The notes under the pieces: model-generated
What the model was told of the DNA's origin: nothing
What the model saw: the letters and a program-made list of their open reading frames with translations, nothing else
Databases searched by the model: none
Program-made: the position numbers and the translations under genes
Assembly: GCA_963736525.1 (NCBI GenBank)
Contig: CAVTPF010000003.1
Location: forward strand, 28,163-92,162
Length of the DNA: 64,000 nt
Direction: 5' to 3'
DNA from: Bog-473 sp963736525
Lineage (GTDB): Bacteria; Actinomycetota; Acidimicrobiia; Acidimicrobiales; RAAP-2
Part shown: piece by piece, positions 33,068 through 41,683 of the stretch
Numbering within the stretch: position 1 is the first letter of the stretch
Layout: each line of letters starts with the position of its first letter

Positions 33068-33874
33068 ATGACCGATCTTCTCGGTGAAGACGTCTCCGTT
33101 CCGGGCCGACTTGGCGTGATCGCCGAGTACCATGACGACGAACTCCGCCTGAAGCTGCGCCCTCGGGCTGAGGTTCTTCGTCATGGCGCCGTGCGGGCGA
33201 GCGTCGTGGCGTTCATGATCGACGTGGTAGCCGGGGTCGTTCTCGACGATGACCCCGACGCGTGGACGTTGACCTCGGATATGTCAGTGCGGACACGCCC
33301 GATTCCGGCGCCCGACTTCATCCGGACCCAGAGCACGATCCTTCGGCGGGGTCGGCGATCCGCGACTGCCGCGGTGGATCTCGTTACCGGCGAGGGTGAG
33401 CCCGTGGCGACTGGCGCGATCGGTTTCGCGAAGGTGCCACGCCGAGAGACCGATCCTCCGAAACCCCCGGTGTCACTCGAGCGCATCACGACCATGTTCG
33501 ACGGGTCCAGCCTGTTGACCCACCCTCTCCGTGAAGAAGCGGGCATCGCCGTGCTCGACCCCATGCAAGGTGCGGTCCAGGTGCAGGTGACGCCGGAGCT
33601 GCGCAATCCCGCGGGAACCCTTCAGGGCGCCATGGTGGCGCTCGTGGCGGAGGCCGCGGCCGAGGAGTTGGCGTCAGCACGCTTCAACATTGCCGCAGTC
33701 GTGACGGACCTCGACTTGCGGTATCTGGGTCAAACCGGCGATGGCCCCGTTCGGACGAGATGCTGTCTGCTCGGAGACGGATTCGACTCGCCGATTCGGA
33801 TCGAACTCTTCGACACGTCGAGCGACCGGCTCACCACACTCGCCTACGCCCGCACAGCCACCATTTCCGCGTAG
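33068..33874 (+). CDS. Double-hotdog acyl-CoA thioesterase-like protein (PaaI-type)
   Basis: A 268-residue protein with two hotdog folds in tandem. The first has GAVRASVVAFMIDVVAGVVL, where an Asp in the central helix is positioned like a thioesterase acid residue. The second has LRNPAGTLQGAMVALVAEAA, the PaaI-type N-P-x-G-x-x-x-G-x-x helix. Such proteins hydrolyse acyl-CoA thioesters; the substrate is unknown. The longest frame starts at 32975, but the ATG at 33068 (MTDLLGEDVSVPGRLGV) fits the fold. Confidence 0.75.
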   Translation: MTDLLGEDVSVPGRLGVIAEYHDDELRLKLRPRAEVLRHGAVRASVVAFMIDVVAGVVLDDDPDAWTLTSDMSVRTRPIPAPDFIRTQSTILRRGRRSATAAVDLVTGEGEPVATGAIGFAKVPRRETDPPKPPVSLERITTMFDGSSLLTHPLREEAGIAVLDPMQGAVQVQVTPELRNPAGTLQGAMVALVAEAAAEELASARFNIAAVVTDLDLRYLGQTGDGPVRTRCCLLGDGFDSPIRIELFDTSSDRLTTLAYARTATISA

Positions 33875-33958
33875 CATCGCTTCTCTTGGGCGGAAGCGAA
33901 CGGGCACCTTCGCACTTCGACATCATGCAGTCGCAGTGAGGCTGCGCCGCTATCCGGC

Positions 33959-34288
33959 GTGCGGGAGCAGGACGGCGGAGAAGGGGCGGACCTGAGGTGG
34001 CTCACTTGGTGGGTGGCTCAACGCAAGCTCGATCCGAAGGTCCTCGCTGGCCTCATTGTCGTGCATATCGTCGTGGCGGCATTGACTTGGCGAGATATCC
34101 GGCACCGAGATCCAAGTCAGATTCGCGGCCCGAAGTGGGTGTGGCGCTTCGCCAGCGCAGCACAAAGGGGCAACTCGCTCGCCTACTGGCTTTTCGCACG
34201 CAAGTCGGTGGTTCCTCAAGCCGGCCTTTGGCCCACCGTCCCGGCCTACGGGGGCAGGATGGCGTGGCTTGCTCTCGGAGACAGGTGA
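33959..34288 (+). CDS. Small membrane protein of unknown function
   Basis: A 109-residue protein with one clear membrane helix (KVLAGLIVVHIVVAALTWRD, about residues 27-46), then a basic loop RHRDPSQIRGPKWVWRFASA and a second weaker hydrophobic stretch (GNSLAYWLFARK). This pattern is familiar from short actinobacterial membrane proteins next to stress genes, but I cannot assign a family. It starts at GTG with no strong ribosome binding site, and a later start is possible. It is convergent with the following ABM-like gene, 10 bp away. Confidence 0.5.
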   Translation: MREQDGGEGADLRWLTWWVAQRKLDPKVLAGLIVVHIVVAALTWRDIRHRDPSQIRGPKWVWRFASAAQRGNSLAYWLFARKSVVPQAGLWPTVPAYGGRMAWLALGDR

Positions 34289-34298
34289 CCGGTTCCGG

Positions 34299-34610
34299 TC
34301 AGTAGATCTCGTCCTCAATGATGTCGAGGTCGATGAACTCGGGCGGGCCTTCAAAGATGTCCGCCATGATGGCCCTGACTCCCTCGAGAGCCTTTTGCCG
34401 CCTTGGGTCCTGCTCTCGGGCACGAGCCTTCTCCTCGCTCTCGAAGAGAACGAAGTGATAAATCCGGTTCGGGTTCTTCTGGTCACGGCCGGCACTTGTG
34501 CGCAGGAGACCCGATCCAGGTGTCTCGGCGGCTCGGAGTCCCTCATAAACACGGGCCAGATCGCCCTCCTTACCGGCCTTCAGGGTCATGGTGATGAGCT
34601 GTGCCCACAT
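34299..34610 (-). CDS. ABM-type (antibiotic biosynthesis monooxygenase-like) protein
   Basis: A 103-residue ferredoxin-like protein: MWAQLITMTLKAGKEGDLAR, RVYEGLRAAETPGSGLLRTS, then NPNRIYHFVLFESEEKARAR. The strand order and the position of the aromatic strand fit dimeric ABM-like proteins, a group with few defined activities. The ATG at 34610 is chosen over the longer frame because GGAAAGGA lies just upstream and homology begins there. Confidence 0.7.
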   Translation of the reverse strand: MWAQLITMTLKAGKEGDLARVYEGLRAAETPGSGLLRTSAGRDQKNPNRIYHFVLFESEEKARAREQDPRRQKALEGVRAIMADIFEGPPEFIDLDIIEDEIY

Positions 34611-34957
34611 GTTCCTTTCCCTCCTGTTCACCGAATCGCAGCCGTCGCGCGGCGCGAGCGCCACCATAGTGATCCGGGCGGAATGGTGTCCCTGGGACGC
34701 GGTCCTAGATGCCTGTCGCGTCTCCCAGAGCGGCTCCCGTTCCTCTCGGCGGCCGTCTCGGGTCGTTGGAGCGGATCCCAATGGAGAAACGGAACGCGGG
34801 ACGGAGGGCCCGACCGCCGGCCGAGGCGGAGGCCCGACCGCCGCCGACGGCCCTGCGGCTTGAAGATGTAGTGAGGCGATCTACGGGACGTTTTGACGGG
34901 TCATCAGCAGCGCCTCGGTCGGCAAAGGTGAGATCACGACCAGCACTGATTCCCGAG
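34611..34957. other. 347-bp gap, no gene recognised
   Basis: Low-complexity Pro/Arg-type frames cross it, but none has a start, ribosome binding site or recognisable family. It separates the ABM-like gene from the tRNA. Confidence 0.3.
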
Positions 34958-35028
<71 letters not shown>

Positions 35029-35045
35029 GAATCGCGCCGCAGTCT

Positions 35046-35447
35046 ATGACCTCTAGTCTCGGCGACGTGAACACACTGTTCGAAAGGGTGGGTGGCGAGC
35101 AGTTCTTCGTCGACCTCGTCGACCAGTTCTACCTCGGCGTGGTTGGCGACCCGCTGTTGCGACCGCTGTACCCCGACGACCTCACCGAGTCGGCGAATCA
35201 CCTGGCGCTCTTCCTCACGCAGTACTGGGGTGGCCCCGGCACCTACAGCGAGCAGCGCGGCCATCCCCGGCTGCGCATGCGGCACGCGCCGTTCGTCATC
35301 GGGCCGGGTGAGCGGGACGCCTGGCTGCGCCACATGCTCGGTGCGCTGGTCGGGCTCGAGAGAGCGTCGCGCATCTCGGCGGCGGACGCGCTCGAACTAC
35401 GGGACTACCTCGAGATGGCGGCCAACTCGCTGGTCAACTCTCCCTGA
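35046..35447 (+). CDS. Group II truncated haemoglobin
   Basis: A 133-residue 2-on-2 globin of the trHbO type. LFERVGGEQFFVDLVDQFYL is the A-B helix region. LLRPLYPDDL is the CD turn, where group II globins keep a Tyr. The proximal His is His80 in RLRMRHAPFVIG, and the G-helix Trp typical of the group is in DAWLRHM. It would bind O2 or NO and help detoxify or buffer them. Start ATG at 35046; a GTG at 35067 is an alternative. It is convergent with the enoyl-CoA hydratase gene. Confidence 0.92.
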   Translation: MTSSLGDVNTLFERVGGEQFFVDLVDQFYLGVVGDPLLRPLYPDDLTESANHLALFLTQYWGGPGTYSEQRGHPRLRMRHAPFVIGPGERDAWLRHMLGALVGLERASRISAADALELRDYLEMAANSLVNSP

Positions 35448-35462
35448 CCGACCTGACGGTCA
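35445..35462. terminator. Hairpin between convergent genes
   Basis: TGACCG-ACCTGA-CGGTCA forms a 6-bp stem that includes the globin stop codon and the end of the opposing hydratase gene. It lacks a T-tract; a bidirectional role is inferred. Confidence 0.4.
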
Positions 35463-36263
35463 ATCCTTGAAGTCGGGTGTGCGCCCCTCCTTGCGGGCGG
35501 CCACCGCCTCCTCGAAATTGCGGGTAGTGATACGCACGAACAGTTGTGCGGTGCCCTCCGCGTCCATGTGGGACTGGAGGCTGCTGGCATCGAGGCTGTT
35601 CCAGAGCTGGCGCTTCGTCAGCTCCACGCCGGCCCGGCTCCAGCCGTTGATCCGGTCGGCCAGCTCGAAGCAGGCCGGCAGGAGCTCCACCGACGGGACC
35701 ACCCGCGCGACGAGCCCGATCCGCTCGGCTTCGGCCGCATCGACGTCGCGTCCGGTCAGCATGATGTCTGCCGCGCGCGACTGCCCCACGGCCCGGGGGA
35801 GCAGGAAGCTGAGCCCGAGCTCCGCCGCGGTCAGGCCGTTGTTGATGCCGGCCGCCCGGAAGTAGGCGTCGTCGGCGGCAATGCGGACGTCGGCCGCCAG
35901 GGCCAGGCAGAACCCGCCGCCGATGGCCGCCCCGTTGACGGCGGCGATCACCGGCTGGTGGAGCCGGCGAATGGTGGCGATGACGTCGTCGAGCATCTCC
36001 ATGGACCGTAGGGCGATGGTGGGCAGCGTCAGACCGTCCATGTTGGGCATCGTCCCGGGATTCTCGTGGTCCGCCCCCGAGCAGAACCCGCGGCCCGCAC
36101 CGGTGATGACGACGATCCGCACGTCATTGTCGCGACCGACCTCCCGTAACGAGTCTCGGAAGGGGATCATCACGTCGAAGGCCATGGCATTCATGCGCTC
36201 CGGCCGGTTGAGGGTGACGAGGGCCACCTGGGGATGCGGCCGGCTGACTTCGGTGAAGGACAT
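35460..36263 (-). CDS. Enoyl-CoA hydratase/isomerase family protein
   Basis: A 267-residue crotonase. RPERMNAMAFDVMIPF is the first helix signature, GAGRGFCSGADHEN supplies the first oxyanion-hole backbone, and VIAAVNGAAIGGGFCLALAA supplies the second. The acid residue at the usual second site reads as ELGLSFLLP, so both hydratase and isomerase roles are possible. Substrate chain length is unknown. The open frame reaches 36290; MSFTEVSRPH at 36263 aligns best. Confidence 0.88.
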   Translation of the reverse strand: MSFTEVSRPHPQVALVTLNRPERMNAMAFDVMIPFRDSLREVGRDNDVRIVVITGAGRGFCSGADHENPGTMPNMDGLTLPTIALRSMEMLDDVIATIRRLHQPVIAAVNGAAIGGGFCLALAADVRIAADDAYFRAAGINNGLTAAELGLSFLLPRAVGQSRAADIMLTGRDVDAAEAERIGLVARVVPSVELLPACFELADRINGWSRAGVELTKRQLWNSLDASSLQSHMDAEGTAQLFVRITTRNFEEAVAARKEGRTPDFKD

Positions 36264-36317
36264 GCGCGGCATCGTAGATGGGTGGCTCACGCGGCCACGG
36301 GACCGCCGAGACCGGCT

Positions 36318-36872
36318 CTAGGCCGCGTCGACCTTTGGTGCCGGCTCGCGGCGCCCGGTGCCCTCCTTGCGGGCGATCCAGCGCAACCGGGCCGCCCGGG
36401 CGTCCCAGTCGTAGACGACGGCGGTCCCGGCGATGAAGTCGTCGAGGGCGCGGCGCTCGCGCTGGAAGACGATGCCGAGGAAGCCGATGCCCAGCGTCAG
36501 GAGCGTGAGCCCGAGCCCGAGCGTGCGCAGGACGGCCTGGCGGCCGCTGATCGGCCCACCCTGCCGATTCACCACCTGCAGACCCAGCACGGCCATCCCC
36601 AGCGTCTTGCCGCTGACCGCCCACTGGTAGGTGTAGTAGACGAAGTACCAGGCCGCCAGCGAAATGAAGGCCGCGGTCTGGTGGTTGGCGACGTTGTACG
36701 AATGCCCGGACACCAGCTTGATCGCGGCGTTGACCAGCGCCACGCCAAGGGTATAGACGCCCCAGGAGGCGCCGACGTCTGCCGCGAAGGCCGCCAGGCG
36801 GCTGACCGCCCCGGCGTAGTGGCCCTGCCGACCGACCGTCAGCTCGGCCGCGGGGACGGGCACCGTCGTCAT
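36318..36872 (-). CDS. RDD-family membrane protein
   Basis: A 184-residue protein with about four membrane helices. GAVSRLAAFAADVGASWGVY corresponds to the R..D-D start of RDD domains, and TLGMAVLGLQVVNRQG is the conserved K/T-x-G-x-x-x-x-G-L-x-V segment. RERRALDDFIAGTAVVYDWD near the end is also family-typical. RDD proteins include sodium/proton transporters and chaperone-like factors; a specific role is not visible. The ATG at 36872 overlaps the TGA of the upstream repeat gene, so the two are translationally coupled and likely act together. Confidence 0.85.
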   Translation of the reverse strand: MTTVPVPAAELTVGRQGHYAGAVSRLAAFAADVGASWGVYTLGVALVNAAIKLVSGHSYNVANHQTAAFISLAAWYFVYYTYQWAVSGKTLGMAVLGLQVVNRQGGPISGRQAVLRTLGLGLTLLTLGIGFLGIVFQRERRALDDFIAGTAVVYDWDARAARLRWIARKEGTGRREPAPKVDAA

Positions 36873-37363
36873 GGGGTCGCCCTGGGCTCCACGAGCAACG
36901 GCGGGCCCTCGGGCCAACTCTTGATCTTGCGCCCCCGAAGGATGAGCCGGTTGCCCCAGCGCAGGATGAAGTCGTCGAGCCCCACGCCCTGGGCGCGAAT
37001 GACGTCGAGGATCTCGGTGAGGACCCCGGTCGTGGAGCGGGCGATGATCGCACCCAGCTCGGTCTGCTCGACCAGGGAGTCGATGTCGACCTCATTGACA
37101 ATGGCGTTGATGTCGACCCGCTCGATGATCTTCTGCACGTCGACCCGGTCGATGATCTTCTCGACGTCGACCCGGTCGATGATCCGGTCCACGTCGACCC
37201 GCTCGATGATCTTCTCGACGTCGACCCGCTCGATGATCTTCTCCACGTCGACCCGGTCGAGCAGCCCGTCGATGTCGATGGCGTCGATCACCAGGGGCAC
37301 GAGGCGCTCCGCCAGCGCCTGGGCCAACTGCTCCACCCGTGACCCGATCGGGTTCCCGTTCAT
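36869..37363 (-). CDS. Protein of 9-residue VDVEKIIER repeats coupled to RDD gene
   Basis: A 164-residue protein. Residues 37-100 are seven to eight tandem 9-residue units of the form V-D-V-E/D-K-I-I-E/D-R, with hydrophobic residues at positions 1, 3, 6 and 7. The regular pattern predicts a long amphipathic helix or solenoid. The C-terminus has DDFILRWGNRLILRG and is basic. No membrane helix is seen. Genes of this kind next to RDD genes recur in actinobacteria, but no function is known to me. The ATGA overlap with the RDD gene argues for a complex. Confidence 0.75.
   Translation of the reverse strand: MNGNPIGSRVEQLAQALAERLVPLVIDAIDIDGLLDRVDVEKIIERVDVEKIIERVDVDRIIDRVDVEKIIDRVDVQKIIERVDINAIVNEVDIDSLVEQTELGAIIARSTTGVLTEILDVIRAQGVGLDDFILRWGNRLILRGRKIKSWPEGPPLLVEPRATP
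37090..37270 (-). repeat. 27-bp tandem coding repeats
   Basis: Seven to eight tandem 27-bp units containing TCGATGATCTTCTCGACG (plus strand reading) encode the 9-residue repeat of the RDD-coupled protein. Several units are nearly identical, so slippage changing the number in frame is plausible. Confidence 0.85.
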
Positions 37364-37476
37364 CGGTCCTCGGAGCCGCGTGACATTCCCGTGATCATCG
37401 CACCCCTACCGGTGCAGGTGGGCGACCGATCGGATACGGTCGGGCAGGTCGGGGCACCACACAAGGAGGTCGGACG

Positions 37477-38247
37477 ATGGAGTTCGAGCGGTACGACGAC
37501 GGGGTTCCTTCGTGGGTGGACCTGGGGAGTCCTGACCTGGACAAGTCCAGGGCGTTCTACGGCGGCCTGCTCGGATGGGAGTGTCCCGAGGGACCACCCG
37601 AGGCGGGTGGCTACTCCGTGTGCCTCCTGCAGGGCAAGACAGTGGCGGGCCTGGGCCCGAAGATGAATCCGGACATGCCGACGGTGTGGATGACCTACGT
37701 CAACGTCGACAACGCGGACGACACCGTGGCCAAGGTCAAGGCCAACGGCGGGACCGTCTTCGCCCCACTCATGGACGTCATGGACGCGGGGCGCATGGCC
37801 ATCTTCGCCGACCCCCTGGGGGCGGTCATCGGCCTGTGGCAGCCCGGCGCGCACCTGGGCGCGCAGGTGGCCAACGAGCCGGGCGCCTTGTGCTGGAACG
37901 AGCTGATCACCACCGACCTCGACGCGTCGAAGGCGTTTTACGGCGCCGTCTTCGGCTGGGACGCGGAGGACCAGGGCCCGCCCGGGGGACCCCCCGCCTA
38001 CACGGAGTGGAAGCTGGCCGGGCGGAGTGTCGGGGGGATGATGCGCAAGTCCGAGGACATGCCGGCGGAGATGCCACCGAACTGGGGCGTCTACTTCGCG
38101 GTGGCCGACACCGACGCCAGCGTGGCCAAGGCACAGGAGCTCGGCGCCTCGCTGTTCATGGGTCCGACCGACATCGAGCCGGGCCGCTTCGCCGTCCTGG
38201 CCGACAATGTCGGCGCGGTGTTCAACTTGATCACGCTCAAGGGATAG
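37477..38247 (+). CDS. Two-domain VOC-family protein
   Basis: A 256-residue protein with two VOC modules. The first is GVPSWVDLGSPDLDKSRAFY ... FADPLGAVIGLWQPGAHLG, the second ALCWNELITTDLDASKAFYG ... FAVLADNVGAVFNLI. This pair matches the glyoxalase-like proteins of actinobacteria (CFP32/27 kDa antigen type). Metal ligands are only partly recognisable, so catalysis is uncertain. An AAGGAGG site lies nine bases before the ATG. It is followed 10 bp later by the aldo/keto reductase gene, likely in one operon. Confidence 0.88.
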   Translation: MEFERYDDGVPSWVDLGSPDLDKSRAFYGGLLGWECPEGPPEAGGYSVCLLQGKTVAGLGPKMNPDMPTVWMTYVNVDNADDTVAKVKANGGTVFAPLMDVMDAGRMAIFADPLGAVIGLWQPGAHLGAQVANEPGALCWNELITTDLDASKAFYGAVFGWDAEDQGPPGGPPAYTEWKLAGRSVGGMMRKSEDMPAEMPPNWGVYFAVADTDASVAKAQELGASLFMGPTDIEPGRFAVLADNVGAVFNLITLKG

Positions 38248-38257
38248 CGGGACGCGG

Positions 38258-39157
38258 GTGGAGCGCCGTCGTCTGGGGCGGACCGGCCACGAGAGCAGTG
38301 TGGCGGTGCTCGGCGGTGCGGCCTGTTGGGCCGCCACCGTCGAGGAGGCCGGCGCGTGGCTCGAGCTCGCGCTGCGCCACGGCGTCAACCATCTGGACAT
38401 CGCGCCCCAGTACGGTGCCGCCGAGTCGGTGGTGGGCCCGCACCTGGCGGTCCACCGGGACGAGCTCTTCGTCGCCGGCAAGACCCTGCGGGCCAACCCC
38501 GACGGCGTGGTGGACCAGTTCGACACGACACGGCGCCTGCTCCACGCCGAGGTGCTCGACCTCTACCAGGCGCACGGCGTCACGACGCTCGAGGAGCTGG
38601 ACCGGCGCTCGGCCGCGCTGGAGCGGATCGTGCAGCTGCGCGACGACGGCGCCACCCGTTTCGCCGGTATCACGGGGCACGACCTCGAGGTGCCCCGGGT
38701 GCACCTCGAGGCGCTGCGCCGTTTCGATCTCGACACCGTCATGTTCCCGGTGTACCCCGCCCTGTGGGCCCGGCCCGAGTACCGGGAGAGCGCCGAGGAG
38801 CTGCTCGCGCTCTGTGCCGAGCGCGACGTGGGTGTCATGGCGATAAAGGCGCTGGCGCAACGCCCCTGGGCGGACCGCCGCCCGCTGGCCGACGCCGTGG
38901 CGGGCCGCCCCGAGACGTCCGGGCGCTGGGCGTCGTCGTGGTACGAGCCCGCGGCTCGTGACGAGGACATCGACCGCGGCATCCGCTTCGCCCTCTCGAC
39001 GCCCGGCGTGCACGCCTTCTGCACACCGGGCGACATGGCCCTGCTGCCTCGCGTGCTGGCCTCGGCCGAGCGCTACACGCCGATGGGTGACGACGAGCGC
39101 CGGGCGGCGGTCGAGGCCATGGCGGCGGAGGAGCTCATCTTCCCGATGCCGCGCTGA
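38258..39157 (+). CDS. Aldo/keto reductase
   Basis: A 299-residue TIM-barrel oxidoreductase using NADPH. The catalytic tetrad reads Asp47 (NHLDIAPQYG), Tyr52, Lys75 (VAGKTL) and His106 (LYQAHGV). It begins at GTG with MERRRLGRTGHESSVAVLGG, the usual family opening. The C-terminal part is shorter than in classic AKRs and resembles the YhdN-like bacterial group. The substrate is unknown. It is probably co-transcribed with the VOC gene and convergent with the LLM gene. Confidence 0.88.
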   Translation: MERRRLGRTGHESSVAVLGGAACWAATVEEAGAWLELALRHGVNHLDIAPQYGAAESVVGPHLAVHRDELFVAGKTLRANPDGVVDQFDTTRRLLHAEVLDLYQAHGVTTLEELDRRSAALERIVQLRDDGATRFAGITGHDLEVPRVHLEALRRFDLDTVMFPVYPALWARPEYRESAEELLALCAERDVGVMAIKALAQRPWADRRPLADAVAGRPETSGRWASSWYEPAARDEDIDRGIRFALSTPGVHAFCTPGDMALLPRVLASAERYTPMGDDERRAAVEAMAAEELIFPMPR

Positions 39158-39167
39158 CGCCGGTCGT

Positions 39168-40202
39168 TCAGGTCGCCTGCAACGCGGCGATGACCGGGCG
39201 GAACGCCTCGTCGTCGCCCGCGGCCGCCGGTGGTGACACGACGAGCCCGCGGCCGAGCCCCGCGAAGCGCTCCAGCAGCAGGCCCGGCAGCTCCTCGTAG
39301 GTGCCGCACGGGACCAGGGTGTCGAGGACCTCGTCGGAGAGCACAGCGGCCAGGTCGTCCCAGCGATCGCGACGGATCAGCTCGCGCAGGCGTGGGCCCA
39401 GGGTGTCCCACCCGTAGAGCTGCAGCGTCGTGGCGTAGGCCGGGGTGGAGTACAAGAAGGCCAACAGGCGCCGCTGGCGTTCGCGCTCGGCCTGCACCGC
39501 GTCGAGGGTGGCCCCGGTGATGACCGGGGTCCCGATGACGGTCTCGAACCCGACGGTCGCGAGGTCCCGCCCGGCGGCCCGTGCTCCGTCGGCCAGGGCG
39601 GGCAGGCATGTCTCGCGCAGGTACCGGGGGTTCGAGTTGGTGGGATGGCTCACGAACCCGTCGGCCACGGCGCCGGCCAGCTCGCAGGCCCGCCGCTGCA
39701 CGCCGCCGAGGTAGATCGGCGGCGCCACGGTCTCGCCGTCGGGCCCCGGGTTGAAGTAGGGCTGCAGGCGGGTGACGCGGTAGTGGGCGCTCTCGTAGGA
39801 GGGCGCGGTGCCCGAGGCGAACGAGGCGAAGGCCGCCCGCACCGCGCCCACGTAGTCGCCCAGGCGCCCGATCGGGTCCGCGCCGAAGGGTACGCCGTAG
39901 CGGTCCTCGATGTTCTGGCGGATCTGCGTGCCGAGGCCGAGCTCGAACCGTCCGCCGCTCAGCTTCGAGATGTCCCAGGCGGCGTAGGCCAACAGCGTCG
40001 GGCTGCGGGTGAAGGCCAGGGCCACACTGGTGCGCACGGTGATGCGCTCGGTGTGCTCGGCGACGAGGAGTGCCACGGCCAGCGCGTCGTGCACGGTCTC
40101 GGCCACGTGCAGGCCGTCGTAGCCGAGCCGCTCCACCCGTTGGGCGTGGGTGACGGCCTCGCGCAGGGAGAGGCGCGGGTCCATCCCCGCGTAGACCTTC
40201 AC
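39168..40202 (-). CDS. LLM-class F420-dependent oxidoreductase
   Basis: A 344-residue luciferase-like TIM-barrel flavin/F420 oxidoreductase. HVAETVHDALAVALLVAEHT, TSVALAFTRSPTLLAYAAWD and LSGGRFELGLGTQIRQNIE are family landmarks in order. The lack of the extra insert of FMN monooxygenases and the actinobacterial setting favour F420. The GTG at 40202 overlaps the TGA of the enoyl-CoA hydratase gene (GTGA), so both act probably in one degradation route. Confidence 0.88.
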   Translation of the reverse strand: MKVYAGMDPRLSLREAVTHAQRVERLGYDGLHVAETVHDALAVALLVAEHTERITVRTSVALAFTRSPTLLAYAAWDISKLSGGRFELGLGTQIRQNIEDRYGVPFGADPIGRLGDYVGAVRAAFASFASGTAPSYESAHYRVTRLQPYFNPGPDGETVAPPIYLGGVQRRACELAGAVADGFVSHPTNSNPRYLRETCLPALADGARAAGRDLATVGFETVIGTPVITGATLDAVQAERERQRRLLAFLYSTPAYATTLQLYGWDTLGPRLRELIRRDRWDDLAAVLSDEVLDTLVPCGTYEELPGLLLERFAGLGRGLVVSPPAAAGDDEAFRPVIAALQAT

Positions 40203-40996
40203 GCCGGCGCGCCGCCCCGCTCCGTGGTCTGCGCCCGGCCCCGGGCGACGATGTTCTCTCGCTCGGCCGACAGCCGCGACTGGTCGAAGCGCTCCTCCAT
40301 CCACCTCCTGGACCAGCTGGACTCGGCGTGCCAGGCGTCCTGCCCCGCCAGGGCACCGATGTCGTCGTACATCCGGCGGACCTCGCGCACCGTCTCGGCG
40401 GGGATCGACCCGATGGTGGCGGCGAGCTCGCGGGCCCGGGCCAGCAGGGACTCGTGGGGCACGACCTCGACCACCAGGCCCCAGTCGCGTGCCGTGTCGG
40501 CGTCGATGTAGTCGCCGGTGAAGCTCATCCGGCGGGCCCGGTCTATCCCGATGAGCTGGGGCAGCCGGACGGTCATGCCGCCCCCCGGCATGACCCCCAC
40601 CCGGGCGTGCGTGTCGGCGAAGCGGGCCCGCTCGGACGCAATGAGGAAGTCGCAGCCCAGGGCGAGCTCCAGGCCGCCCGTCACGGCCGGTCCGTTGACG
40701 GCGCCGATGATGGGCGTGTCGTGGGGCGGCATCATCCCGAGGTGCCGGACCGGCACCCGCTGGCGGTCCTGCTGGGCCGAACGCGGCTCAGTGGCGAGCG
40801 ACTTGAGGTCCATGCCGGCGCAGAACGCCGGATCCGCGCCCGTGAGCACCATGCACCCGACGTCGTCGCGTCCGTCGAGGTCCGTGAGGGCGTCGTCGAG
40901 TTGCCGCCACAGCTCACCGGAGATCGCATTGCGCGCCTCGGCGCGGTTCAAGGTGACCGTGGCCACCCGGTCGTCGATCTCGACGAGCACCAGCAT
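40199..40996 (-). CDS. Enoyl-CoA hydratase/isomerase family protein
   Basis: A 265-residue crotonase: MLVLVEIDDRVATVTLNRAE at the start, GADPAFCAGMDLKSL for the first oxyanion site and IGAVNGPAVTGGLELALGCD for the second. The acidic catalytic residues occupy only part of the classic positions, so hydratase versus isomerase activity is open. GGAGGGAAC precedes the ATG at 40996. It is coupled by GTGA to the LLM oxidoreductase gene. Confidence 0.88.
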   Translation of the reverse strand: MLVLVEIDDRVATVTLNRAEARNAISGELWRQLDDALTDLDGRDDVGCMVLTGADPAFCAGMDLKSLATEPRSAQQDRQRVPVRHLGMMPPHDTPIIGAVNGPAVTGGLELALGCDFLIASERARFADTHARVGVMPGGGMTVRLPQLIGIDRARRMSFTGDYIDADTARDWGLVVEVVPHESLLARARELAATIGSIPAETVREVRRMYDDIGALAGQDAWHAESSWSRRWMEERFDQSRLSAERENIVARGRAQTTERGGAPA

Positions 40997-41098
40997 CAGC
41001 GTTCCCTCCTCACGTGTCGCGGGCGATGTCGGCGGCACCGTCGTGCGCGGACACGGGGCAGTCTGGCAGAGCCCCCGACCCGCTGCCCGGCGCGGGCC

Positions 41099-41683
41099 TC
41101 AGTCCTCCTGGACCCACTCCTCGCGCAGCAACGCATAGCAGTCGGCGTCGCGCTGCTCGCCGTCGATGCGCTCCCAGCCGCGCAGGGTGGCCTCGCGGGT
41201 GAAGCCCGCTCCCTCGGCGGTCCGGGCCGACGCGATGTTCCAGGGTTCCACGAACAGGTGCAGGCGCGGGATGGCCAGCTCCCCGAACGCGAAGGCCACC
41301 ACCGCCCGCAGCGCGTCACCGGCGAGGCCCCGGCCGCGGGCGCGGCCGACGAGCCAGTAACCGATGGAGGCGCGCCCGCTCTCCACCTCCTGCAGCCACA
41401 GCCCGATCGACCCGAGACCAGTCGGGTCCGACGCCAGTGCGATGACGAAGGAGTAGCCGTCTCCGTGCGCGGACCGCGCGTGCTGGCGCTCGATGAAGGC
41501 CCGACCCGCGTCGTCCGTGTAGGTGCGGGGCACCGAGGAGATGGACGGGATGTGCGGGTCGGCGGAGGCCTGGCGCACCATCGCGAGGTCCGACACCGCG
41601 TAGGGCCGGAGGAGGATCCGGTGACCCGAGAGACGGGGGACCTGCAGCGGTGGTGTGAAGGCCCCGGGGTCGAACGCGTTCAT
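41099..41683 (-). CDS. GNAT acetyltransferase, RimJ/RimL type
   Basis: A 194-residue acetyltransferase: SGHRILLRPYAVSDLAMVRQ at the start, IGYWLVGRARGRGLAGDALR as the acetyl-CoA-binding P-loop region and LHLFVEPWNIASARTAEGAG near the end. These are the hallmarks of the RimJ/RimL branch. The ATG at 41683 overlaps the stop of the upstream nuclease-like gene (ATGA). Its co-operonic position with a methyltransferase module may be incidental. Confidence 0.82.
   Translation of the reverse strand: MNAFDPGAFTPPLQVPRLSGHRILLRPYAVSDLAMVRQASADPHIPSISSVPRTYTDDAGRAFIERQHARSAHGDGYSFVIALASDPTGLGSIGLWLQEVESGRASIGYWLVGRARGRGLAGDALRAVVAFAFGELAIPRLHLFVEPWNIASARTAEGAGFTREATLRGWERIDGEQRDADCYALLREEWVQED

Noticed and set aside
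40199..41038. Longer start of the enoyl-CoA hydratase at 41038
   Set aside because: The added 14 residues do not fit the family, and a good ribosome binding site precedes the ATG at 40996.
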